From positions 322,112 through 348,797 of the forward strand of contig BMAT01004146.1 in assembly GCA_019649035.1 (NCBI GenBank): a stretch of DNA of 26,686 nucleotides, given 5' to 3'. The notes below the pieces were generated by a model. That model made no database searches. It saw only the letters and a program-made list of their open reading frames with translations, and was not told the origin of the DNA. This DNA comes from Elysia marginata (taxonomy: Eukaryota > Mollusca > Gastropoda > Plakobranchidae). Made by a program: the position numbers and the translations under genes. Positions 1-10,500 of this stretch are shown here, in pieces; position 1 is the first letter of the stretch; the number at the start of each line of letters is the position of its first letter.

Positions 1-341
<341 letters not shown>

Positions 342-1171
342 TATTACTAGTTATGGCAGTCCGTGCTTCGCATCGGTAATTGTTTGGGTACATGTAGAAG
401 ATATCACCGACTTTATCAAACTTAATACTACCAACTTTATATCTCCCTTGCGTGATGTCATGCTGCCACCTCCTTAAACTCTCTGTCTATCTTTCTCTTC
501 TCCACTCCATTTTTCTCATCTTAGTGACCGCCCCCTCCCCTTTGAAAACTGTTTCCCACCCTAGTCTGGAAAGAATAAAAAATAATTCTACACTGTTATC
601 TCTCCTTGTCCTTTTCATTATACATGTAGTTTCTCCTTGCCTGAACATCCGTTGTAATCAGTATTTCTCTCTGTTTTTTTTATGCAGACGTTAGGGTTTC
701 TCTCACACTCTCTCTTTCTCTCTCCATCTTGTCTCTCACTCAATCCCTCTGTAGATTTCTTCCTCTTCTTCAACTAGATCTAGATCTAGCTCGATGCGGG
801 CCTTTGGATAAGGCTTTTAGATCATCTATAAATGCCATTACATTAATGATATAAGCTCAGCAAACAAATTAATGCAATTGTAAAAAAAATTTCTAGATTT
901 TATTCATTTTGTTCATAATGCTTTTCGCCTCATTTGCCATTTGAACAGAAAAGAAGAATCATGGCTTGACAATAATTCACGAACACCCGTTTCAAAGAAA
1001 AAAATTATTCTAGATCTAAATATACATTTCAGTTTACCATTGTCAGCAAGCCATAATCTAAATGTAGAACACGAATATTGGTGGACATTTTCATTCATAA
1101 AGTCTATTGTTTTCCCAACTGCATTAGCGATGACGCACACAGCATGATTAAGTAGGGGTCTAAAAATTATT
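342..1171. other. Intergenic, no gene recognised
   Basis: No supported gene. The short open frames here lack domain-like sequence or splice context. The stretch includes pyrimidine-rich DNA (about 455-770) and two overlapping CTAGATCTAG palindromes at 774-789. Confidence 0.6.
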
Positions 1172-1388
1172 AGAGACCTTTAGCACACGCACCGTGTCTC
1201 AATACGCGTGAGTGAAAATCGGGAAAGCAGGTTGAGAAACTATAAAAATAATGAAACCAGTTTCTAAAAATAGAACGTCTGTGGGTCTATTTTTACAAAT
1301 TGGTTTCATTATTTTTATAGTTTCTCAATCTGCTTTCCCGATTTTCACGTACGCGTAGTGAGACACGGTGCGTGTGCTAAAGGTCTCT
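1172..1388. mobile_element. 217-bp hairpin (snap-back) MITE-like element
   Basis: Two arms of about 103 bases (1172-1274 and 1286-1388) are reverse complements with only a few mismatches, separated by an 11-base loop at 1275-1285. The ends are AGAGACCTTTAGCACACGCA and its complement. ATT lies immediately outside both ends and may be a 3-bp target duplication. A near-complete inverted repeat with no coding capacity fits a non-autonomous fold-back or MITE-like element. A related copy at 3203-3353 supports mobility. The superfamily cannot be assigned from two copies. Confidence 0.8.
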
Positions 1389-1768
1389 ATTCATAAAATC
1401 TGCTATCGTCCGAATTTGCGTTTCGCACTGTAATCGTTCATCGTATAAATAAAAAAAAAATTAATCAGCACCAGCGCAACGCCTTATTTCATGAACGCGT
1501 TTCGACGTTCAAGTAAAACCTAAAATAGATTTTAAATGGAGAAAAAACTTGGATAGACACCACGATTTTCACATAAATCAAAAAAGCACAATTATTTGCA
1601 TAGATCACAGACCATTCAAAGTGCTCTCTTACATAAATGTAGTGTGATTTGAAATGGATAGGCTAATTTTCCCAATTTTTAAGCCTCCCACAAAAAGCTT
1701 TTTCTGGCTGAAAGTTCACATGTCCATTCATTGAAATAAGATTTTTATCATCATTATCATCATCATCA

Positions 1769-1799
<31 letters not shown>

Positions 1800-3202
1800 G
1801 ATTATTATAATAATTATTATTCTTATTATGACTACTATTACTAGCTGAACAGCCCGTTTTACTAACACAAAAATTAACTATGATTAACTTAAGCATCAAG
1901 ATTTTGAAAGGGTTTATAACAACCTCAGTAAGGTTAGTTTTCTTTCATTGTGCTCTACGCTTGAGCTATCTATCGTTTATCTACAAGCAAGTGAAAATCA
2001 TTACTCGCTTTTAATTCTCTCACTTTCTTCTGTCTCTCTTCCTATGCCTATAACTCACCTCTCTCTTTCTCCCTGTCAAACTGTCAGAATGAGATAAACA
2101 ATCTATGTAAAACATGAAATGACCTCTTCTCCACCCCTTCCTTCTCTATTTTTCAAAAACTTTTAATTTTCTAGATTTTCTTCTGATAAAGTTTAATTGA
2201 CACCACATTTAAAACAACACCGTCTTGTACTCCTGCCTACCTCTCTTCATTGTATTTTTCTCTCTAAGGACGTCCAAGCACCATTTTCTTATACTTCTGG
2301 CTCTCAATTTTAAGCACAGAAACGTTTAATATTATATTTAAATTTGAAAAACCCACAACTCTTTTTCTTTGCTTTCTGTCTCTATCCTCCCCCGCCCCCT
2401 TCTATGTGTCTGTCATTACCTCTCAGTCTCTCCTCCCTTTTTCTTACACTCATTTTATGTCAACGAGCTTTTTCCCTTTTCGCCCTTCTTCATCACCGTG
2501 ATAATGAATAACTTACAAACTATTCAAACGTATATAAAATAACTTCTTTCCGCTACAAAACTATGTTTATATCAATTTCTCTAGTCGTTTTCCATCTTTT
2601 AATTTTAAATCTGTTCTCCTTAACACTAATAAACAGTTCCCATTCGCTCTCTCTTTCTTTCTCTCTCTACCTCTCTCTCTACTATCTCTTTCAACAATGT
2701 ATGTATCTGTCTATCTGTCCCCTCTCTTACTATTCTTCCTCTGAATTTTTTTCTTTAGTCTACTATTATCTTTCATAAAGTAAGATATCACACTTAAATT
2801 CCCATTCTCTGTTTCCTTCGCTTTTCCGCTCTTTCTACCTTTTTTCCTTATCTGTTCTCAACGTATGTACTCTCTCCCTCACTGCTATCAGCCCAACCAG
2901 AGTTTTACCGCTCAACATCCTCTTTCTCGCTTTTCGTATCTATCTAGTATCTACCACCCTTTTTAATTTCCCTTCTTCTTTTCTCCAGCCATATATTGCC
3001 AGAACTCAGGCCCCCATCCCTTTTTTTAAAACTTTTCCACCTAAGTCCAGATCTAGATATAGGTCTTGTGGAGTCCTGAATGCTATTAATAATAAAGACC
3101 CTATTCTCTCTGTTCTACCTCTTCACCTCAACCTAGATCTAGAATGCAGATAAGCTTATTTGTGAAACCCAAAATGCATCAACAAGTAGGCTTTGTAATA
3201 GT
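1389..3202. other. Intergenic; microsatellite and pyrimidine-rich tract
   Basis: No gene recognised. An ATC/ATT microsatellite lies at about 1747-1830. From about 2000 to 3000 the plus strand is strongly pyrimidine-rich with many CT runs (for example about 2645-2690). Open frames here are serine/leucine-rich products of the CT repeats and are not credible genes. A CTAGATCTAG palindrome sits at 3133-3142. Confidence 0.6.
1747..1830. repeat. ATC/ATT microsatellite
   Basis: ATC triplets run into ATT triplets, then an imperfect ATT/AAT mixture. On the minus strand this reads as a poly-Asn/poly-Asp open frame, an artefact of the repeat. Confidence 0.9.
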
Positions 3203-3353
3203 ACAGACTTTAAGCAGCAACGCGTGAGTATAACGCGAACGTCTGTGGGTCTATTTTTAGAAACTGGTTTCATTATTTTTATAGTTTCCTCAAACTGCTT
3301 TCCCGATTTTCACGTACGCGTATTGAGACACGGTGCGTGTGCTAAAGGTCTCT
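3203..3353. mobile_element. Internally deleted copy of the hairpin element
   Basis: Bases 3239-3353 match the loop and complete right arm of the element at 1172-1388, ending in the same GGTCTCT. The left arm is almost gone: only a degraded start near 3205 and the segment ACGCGTGAGT at about 3220 remain before the loop. The copy is therefore an internally deleted derivative in the same orientation, and it can no longer form the long hairpin. Confidence 0.75.
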
Positions 3354-3770
3354 AATGTCATCGATTATTTGAAAAAAGATTATGTCTGAATTCTGTTAGT
3401 CACTCTAATAGCCTTTTATCGAGATCTATACCCTAGAAACGAAAAGAAGTTTGTGAAAATCAAGTTCTTAGTCTTCCGATCTCACACCTTATTTCAGTAA
3501 AAATTTACGACCGAAAATTTGTAACGAGCATGGGACAAAACAGATTTGACAACTTCTATATTTTTGAAATCGTTGTTGAAGTACTTTCAGATTCACTACA
3601 AAAATAATTTTCTTCACTCTAAAATAGTTTTTACTGTTTTTGCTTCTAACTCTTAGAATTCAGTGTTGTCAGGAAACTAGTATGTCCACTCCAATCTTTA
3701 AGACAAGTTACAACTTCATGCCAAGTTTGATATATCTAAGTGGCCTAAAAATGCTCGGCTAGTTTGTGAG

Positions 3771-3850
<80 letters not shown>

Positions 3851-4920
3851 TTTACTACGTCTAATATTACTGTCACTGCTGCTTCTGATACTGTTGTTGC
3901 TGCAGAGGTAAAGAAGGTTCAGTTGCACCACACCAAAATGCGGATGAAGTGGTTTCACCGCATCTTTTAATATGCGCTTGTCATCTTGAGCAGTGCGACT
4001 GATACAAGAAAGACTTGTCACTTTAATAATACCGTTATGCTTCCTATAACTGTTGCAGTAATAAATGATCACTACATTAAATAATACCACCACTCAATCG
4101 TCTCCTGCTGATCACCATAAAAGAAGGTCGTTCATCGAAACCTTTCCTTTTCCCCCCCCCCCCCTTTCCAATCCCCAAATAAATACATTTTAAACTAATA
4201 TCCCTCACATAGGCTACAGACGCAAGTTCTGTTTTGAAAGCTGAAAAACGCCCTAATGACACTTGTCCCCCTCATAAGTATACTTAGCTTTTATAATTGG
4301 GTTATCACGATAACTGCAAGATTGCTTTTATTTACTAACGGTACTTTGCTTGTCGTTTTTCAGCAAAAGGTTTTGTGTTAGCTCTTGTGTATGTTTCCAT
4401 CACTGCAAAGGTTAAACTTCGAGAATCGCTTTTAAGATTAGTGGCAATCGCAGGTTGTTTGAAAACGAGAAAACAGATTTTAAAAACTTTAACTGAATAT
4501 TGTGATAATAGCAAGCCTCAACAAGTCATTTCCAAGCTACTTCAATGACAGTTTTAAGCAAATCCAAGAGGACATGCTTTTAGTAGTAGATTAGATGACT
4601 TACTGCTCTTTCTAATGCCACTCAGAGCACATTATAGTTTGGTTGTTATAAAAACAGTTTTCTATAGTACGCTCTTATTTGCAAAATATCTCTAACAGTT
4701 TCATATCTTTAAAAAGTCATCACAAAATACTATATAAAATTAACATGCAGGCTTTTCTAGACAACAGAACTCCATTGAGCTGCACTATTGATTACCCCCA
4801 ATGCTTTACATATAAGATATTTTTACTTTTAGAGAAAAGAAAAGCAGAGCAGGTTAGAAATAATCAAAATCACACTCTTGATTTGGTGGAATTTGATATG
4901 TACAAAACTGTGGTATATAT
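3354..4920. other. Intergenic, no gene recognised
   Basis: Apart from the ACT array and a poly-C tract at about 4152-4164, nothing is recognised. Open frames near 3845-4262 and 4679-4924 show no domain, repeat-protein or exon-like features. Confidence 0.55.
3774..3849. repeat. (ACT)n microsatellite
   Basis: About 25 uninterrupted ACT triplets. Confidence 0.95.
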
Positions 4921-5540
4921 CTAACAAAAGAAATAAAAGACGGAATCAAAATCAAGTTTTAATTTTTAATGAATAACATTAAGGTAAGGGATGGGGTCAC
5001 GCGTACATCGCAAAAGGGTTCATCTTAATTAAGTATGACAGGTCCAAACTAGCGCATGGGTGAACGAATTATCATCATAGTGTTCAGTCGCCAGATAAGT
5101 GACTTGCCTTATTTACTTTTACGTGTTCCTTCTTCATTTGTGCATTGATTGAATATTTTTTTAAAATGGTTATTTTCCTAAAAAAAATATTCAATCAATG
5201 CACAAATGAAGAAGGAACACGTGAAAGTAATCATTCCTAAAAATTATATTCAATCAATGCACAAATGAAGAAGGAACACGTGAAAGTAAACATTCCTAAA
5301 AATTATATTCAATCAATGCACAGATGAAGAAGGAACACGCGAAAGTAAATAAGGCAAGTCACTTATCTGGCGACTGAACACTATGATGATAATTTGTTCA
5401 CCCATGCGCTAGTTTGGACCTGCCATACTTAATTAATATGAACCCTTTTGCGATGTGCTCGTGACCCCATCCCTTACCTTAATGTTGTTAATTAAAGATT
5501 AAAACTTGATTTCGATTCCGTCTTTTATTTCTTTTGTTAG
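4921..5540. mobile_element. 620-bp fold-back element with tandem-repeat centre
   Basis: The ends CTAACAAAAGAAATAAAAG (from 4921) and its complement (to 5540) begin long inverted arms of about 235 bases (4921-5155 and 5306-5540). The arms match with scattered differences, for example CATCTTAATT versus CATATTAATT. The centre consists of three direct 59-bp units starting at 5175, 5234 and 5293. The inner end of the left arm is the reverse complement of that same unit. No open frame is carried. This architecture (long inverted arms, minisatellite core) resembles fold-back DNA transposons. No clear target duplication was found. Confidence 0.8.
5175..5351. repeat. Three tandem 59-bp units
   Basis: Each unit begins TTCCTAAAAA and contains ATTCAATCAATGCACAAATG followed by AAGAAGGAACACGTGAAAGT. 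Starts at 5175, 5234 and 5293 give a 59-base period. The third unit runs into the right inverted arm. Units differ at a few bases (CACAAATG versus CACAGATG, CACGTG versus CACGCG). An inverted copy lies at about 5113-5160. Confidence 0.85.
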
Positions 5541-6305
5541 TCTGTTTTGAATTACTCGAAGACCGGCCTTCCTTCCCGCAGATTTAGAGCAAAAGCACGA
5601 GATCAATTGTTACTACCATTTCAAGCTCAGCGTGTAACACTCAGTTTGATCTCAGAGGATTTCAGAAGTTGCCAAGGCAAACCACTTTCTCAAAATTAAA
5701 TACAAGGAGTGTTAGTAGATATGAATGCAACAGTTTTTTTACCAATGTCCCTTTGGAGTGTCAATAGGTTTGGTTTGTGTATGTTGATGCCATCTCTTGA
5801 TCCCAACAGGGGCGAATTTGATTTTATCAAGTGTGAACATGTGTATAGTGTGTTTCAATGCCTCGGAAAGCTTGAATTAATGCTTTGTTTTTAATTCTTT
5901 TTTGCTGTCTAGAAATGTTTTGACTGAAGCAGTTATTTAAACGAAACCTCTTGGGAGTAATCGAACAAAAACTTTGGTTACATATTACATTAGTGCTCAT
6001 TCATTTTTCATTCATGTTTCACAAAGTTCACTAAGAGTTAAAATTATGTCCCATCCCAAACTTATTCGGGATTTGCAAAAGTTTGAAGCATCGCAGCAAT
6101 GCAGATTTTTACATTTTTAATTCCTATTCACAAATTTTCTTCTTTATGTTTCTCTACATCTACTCAGTTAAAGGCATTCTAAACCGAAGATTTTGAAACT
6201 GACTGTACACATAAGCAAACCAAGCAAATTTGGACTAAAACCTTATATTCAAACTTTGTTCAATCGAAGAAAAAACTGGCTTGACTAAAACATTATCTGT
6301 TAAAA
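5541..6305. other. Intergenic, nothing recognised
   Basis: No domain-bearing frame, repeat or RNA gene recognised. Confidence 0.55.
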
Positions 6306-6609
6306 TCAGCACTTAATTTTCTTCTTCTCAGTTTTTATGACTCCTCTCATCAAATCGGGGATGTGTAATGGTAGCGGTTTTTGTTCTCCATCTTTGCGCA
6401 CGGCCAATACAGTTATCGATTCCTCTTGCTTACTCATATTGTGATAAGATAACCTTTCGATTAAAACTTGCTCTGTCATGCTAAGTGCATCGTAATATAC
6501 TCTTACCTCGTCCCCTGTAGACTTTAATTTTGAAGATTGCACCGGAGGCTTTAACCTTGCTAAGTCGATTAGATTTCCAAGGGAGATAAGGGTAAGCTTA
6601 AGATAAAAC
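6306..6609 (-). other. Unrecognised open stretch, possible terminal exon
   Basis: An open frame of about 100 codons runs from a TAG just upstream of 6609 to a TGA at 6306. Unlike most open stretches here it has varied, protein-like composition with no repeat bias. It includes segments such as YYDALSMTEQVLIERLSYHN and PLPLHIPDLMRGVIKTEKKK with a lysine-rich C-terminus. The only nearby start at the ORF position is GTG, so if real it is probably a last exon (candidate acceptor AG near 6611-6625) or a fragment of a mobile-element protein. I recognise no family and assign no function. Confidence 0.25.
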
Positions 6610-7327
6610 TATTGGTAACTGTATAGGTCAGAGCCAAATTTTGAGATGTCAATTTGAAAAGCAGATCTTAGGGGAGGAGATACATGCAGGCAGAATAAAT
6701 AAAGAGCAAATTATGCGATTGGGAATGCGAAGATGCAGAGTGTGTGTTTGTGTGAAAGCAGTGAAGAATCTAAAATGGCACCATGAAGTAGATTTAATAC
6801 GGCAATCACCCAGCTTGATCTTATAGGGACAATAGTTATTATATTCCTGTGCAGAGCAAAACTAGAACATCAAAATGTTTTGCCTCTAAGGACTTTACCA
6901 GTTACCTAAACTTTAAAACCTGCAGATGAACCTAAGCGCATCTTTCAAATTTCATAGTTGAAGTCTGCAGTGAGCTGGGAACGGTTAAAGAGCCTGACGA
7001 AGTAATAGACGTAAGTTGGGGAATTGCCGCCTATATGCTGCCGTTTATATTTTCATCTTTCATTGGGCATCCTCTGGATTCTTGGTCTTATTTCGATGTC
7101 TCAAGAGTTAAACATTTGCTTCCCTTTTGATCACAGAGTTAGAGAAAGAGAGCAAACGAAAGATGCAGAGAGCGCAAGAGATGAAGGAGATAGAAAGACA
7201 TTTTTGACAGATGATAAGATAAGTTAAAGTCAGAAAGTCAATGGTATTTATAACAATTTAAATCTGTTACTTACCGCAAAACAACTTTGATAATGATAGA
7301 AACACATTAGATAGGTCTTATTATCAA
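6610..7327. other. Intergenic, nothing recognised
   Basis: This is the stretch downstream of the P450 gene. The open frames at about 6641-6826 and 7024-7227 on the plus strand have no supporting features. Confidence 0.5.
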
Positions 7328-7340
7328 TTTATTTTTTATT
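7328..7340 (-). terminator. Candidate polyadenylation signals
   Basis: Two AATAAA hexamers on the minus strand (complements at 7335-7340 and 7328-7333) begin 12 to 19 bases after the P450 stop codon. If used, they imply a very short 3' UTR. No transcript evidence is available. Confidence 0.4.
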
Positions 7341-7351
7341 CACGTTTTAAT

Positions 7352-7542
7352 CTAAGATTTATCAACGCGTTCAATAAACTTGAGTTTGAAGGGTTCTGGA
7401 GGGCAGGTGACACCAAATTGGGCTCTCTGTGGCGGAGGTTGACCGGATTCGCTGGGCAGTAACCTGAAGCGCTGCACTAGAGCTGCCAAGAAAAGGAAGA
7501 GCTCCATCTTGGCCAAGGATTCGCCAAGACATACGCGGCGGC
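7352..7542 (-). CDS. P450 exon 10: haem-binding loop and C-terminus
   Basis: Acceptor CTGTTAAG at 7544-7543. It encodes [20 protein letters not shown] then [20 protein letters not shown] and the tail to a TAG at 7352-7354. Joined to exon 9 it gives FSMGRRVCLG, an exact match to FxxGxRxCxG with the proximal thiolate cysteine. Length after the cysteine (about 58 residues) is normal. Confidence 0.95.
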
Positions 7543-10500
7543 CTTAACAGAAGAATCAACAAGCACAAGATTATTTTTTAAAGTCTAGTTTAGATTATCT
7601 AGCTATCTCGATTGCGATGGGTAATGTTATAAGAAAAACGCGTAAAAAGAGAGACTTTAATAAAGAAAAGTAAAAATGAATTTATATCAGAGAGATAGAG
7701 AGGGACTGAAGGAGTTTAGAGAAAAAGATTGCAATAATTCTCTAGATAAAGAGATACACAGACTGTCGATTAGAGAGAAACAACCGACAAACAAATAAAC
7801 ATAGAGGAAACTGTCTGGCGCAAACAAAAGCAACGGGAAAGAAAGTGAGTTAGACAGAAGAAGAAGAAGAAGAAGAAGAAGAGAGGGAGAGAGAGAGAGA
7901 GAGAGATGGCATTGGTAGGGATACTAGTTGGGACTTACCCATCGAAAAGGGAACGAATTCCTCAGGATGTAAGAGTCCGCCGTATTGATCGAGGAATCTT
8001 TCAGGCCTAAAATTGAAAGGATCACCCCACGTGACCTCATCTAATAGCACAGAGTCCAGATTAGTAACGACACGAGTGCCACGAGGAATCACGTAGCCTT
8101 GGAGTGTCACATCAGCAGTACACAGACGTGACAAGCTGTATCAAGCAAAAAAAAAAGAGCGAACACAAAACTCCTTTATTAATGAAAGTTTTTGAATGGG
8201 ATAAAATGGAAATAAAAGTATAACAACAAAAATTAAATCATGGACCATATTAAGGACTATGATTGCCAGATTTGAATTTCGCACCATAAATACAATCTCT
8301 TTGTTCATATTTTTAGACGGAGTTGTATTCAGGCCATAGTGATGTACAAGCACAACGGTAGCTTGATAGTTTTCAAAATTAATACTAAGAGTTGATCAGT
8401 ATTGTAATCATAACTTTAAAATTGTGGGTGCCGTAGTTAACATTCTTGTCAATGTTTTTTTTAGAATTGAGCTATGATCTGAATAGTAGCGTTTTCTTGA
8501 GCTTTTTGAGTGCAGTGAATCATTGTAACTAATCCCAGCATTGCGTAAGAAATTTAACGCGACCATGAGGTAGCGTGGCAGAGTGGTTAGCGGGTCGGAC
8601 TCGAGATCTGGAGGTCGCGGGTTCGATTCACAATCATGCCATGTTGCAATTAACTTGGGAAAGCAATTTACCCTAACTTTCCCCAGTCCACCCACCTGTA
8701 AAATGGGTACCCAGCTACAGGCAATTCTTGAATTTGTGATTTGTGCCTGCAACACCCTACATATGGGTTAAAGTGGCCTTCAAATGTACTGGTCTGCTGG
8801 GACATTAGTGGCGCTGCTCTCTGGCGACACAGTTACGTTGAGTATCGAAGCCAAATTTCCCGATTGAAGGGTATTTTTACAAGCCCAATTCCACTTCGAA
8901 GGTGCTCTCAGGGCTTGGGTCCCAATGACAATTTACGGGCTGCCACCCAGAGACTAGCGGGGATACCATGACTTAGCCTCAGCCGGTCACATTATACTGA
9001 CACCGACCCAACCAGTAGGGGCCCGGACTGTGCTCGGCTGTGTTTCGAACCCGCGACCTCTGCCAAATTTCCCGAAAGGGATTAAAATAGTGTATAAAAT
9101 AAAATAAATACTATTTTGCTAGAAAAAAAGATCAGGTCACCTCACTTCCAGTCTGACATGTCATCGTATTCCTATAACAATTATAGGTGCTATTTATGAG
9201 TAGTACGTCCATGATTGTTGCCAGTTCACATATTTCGTAGATTCAATGTTCAAAAGTAGCTTGGTCCTAATTCCTCAAACTTAGTGGAGTTTATATACTA
9301 TTTTCACAGGTAGACTTTGTAAAAAAAAAAGAAGGTTTACTTTTACTTCAAGCATACTTCCAATTAAAATGATTTGGATCTTTTTCACATGAAAGGTAAG
9401 AGGTTTTACCAGCTGGTTTGTCACAAAATGTCCATAGTTTGAAGGGGTAACATTGACTCACACCTACGGCGGCCTAGACCACCCATCAGCTGTCCTTACC
9501 TAAACGGCGCTATGCTAGCGCGGCGCTGAGTTTCCATTATAACAGCGTTAAGGTACGGCAGTCTAGGTTTGTCCTGCATTGTAGGTCTTCTGTTGTATCC
9601 CACCTTCTCCTCCAGCTCCGCAAATATCTGTGTGTGAATAGACCGCAGATGAACCCTTTTAGATAACCATAAAAACAAGAGTAGAGATCATGAAAGATAG
9701 TGAGAGCTTAGGGAAGATTACCGGAACAGAAATAAAAGATTCAGAAACATTTCACAAACACAAAATAAGATAAAAAATCACAACTATGATCCAAGACTGT
9801 GGAAAACAGGCCTTGTCTAGATCTAGCGAAGTAACCACCTTTTTTGCATTTTCGAGAAGCTAATTAAAACGATGTAGATTAGTTCTTAAGGCATAAAGTA
9901 AATAGGCCTACAATCACCACTGAAAAACCAATACACTTTCTGACTGAGATTTGCAGGAATCAATTGTTTTTAACGCAGATCTATCATGCACATCGCCGCC
10001 ATTCATAGACTGCTCAGTGGCGCGTAGTCTACAGTCTTAGATAATTTAGGGGTGAGGAAAAGGAAGATAGTGCTTTTGCATTAACTCTCAAAATTTTTGA
10101 TATATTTATTAAGACCTAACGGCTCACTTGGTCTCGCTTACCTTTTCCTGTATGTGCGGGTAGTGCAACATGTAAAGCATAAACCAAAGCATTGTTGTGG
10201 CTGTTGTTTCACTGCCAGCGATAAACAAGTTGCCTAACAACCTGCGCAAATGTCCGCCTGAAAAGATTAAATTATGAATAAAACTTTAAAAAAATACATC
10301 TCACATCTTTGTATCAATAACCTCTCTAGTCATGTTTTGAGACAAAAAAATGTTGGATCACAATAGTTGTAAATGTACTCACAGAAAACTTCAAGATTCT
10401 GACAAGAGTTCTGAATTAAAATCAAGGGAGTTGCGAAATGAAAGCGATTTTCAAAGCATCGTTTTCGCTATTATGTTTATCAGCTATCAGTTATGTGTTT

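Noticed and set aside
1663..1899. Asn/Asp-rich open frame
   Set aside because: It is the translation of an ATC/ATT microsatellite.
2563..2778. Hydrophobic, Ser/Leu-rich open frame
   Set aside because: Composition follows from the CT-rich tract; no domain or gene context.
5175..5351. Regular 59-base repeats resembling a CRISPR array
   Set aside because: Units are contiguous with no unique spacers, lie inside inverted arms, and the genome is eukaryotic.
8571..8645. Apparent tRNA gene with good A and B boxes
   Set aside because: The 5' and 3' sides do not form an acceptor stem and the sequence continues into a SINE body and tail.
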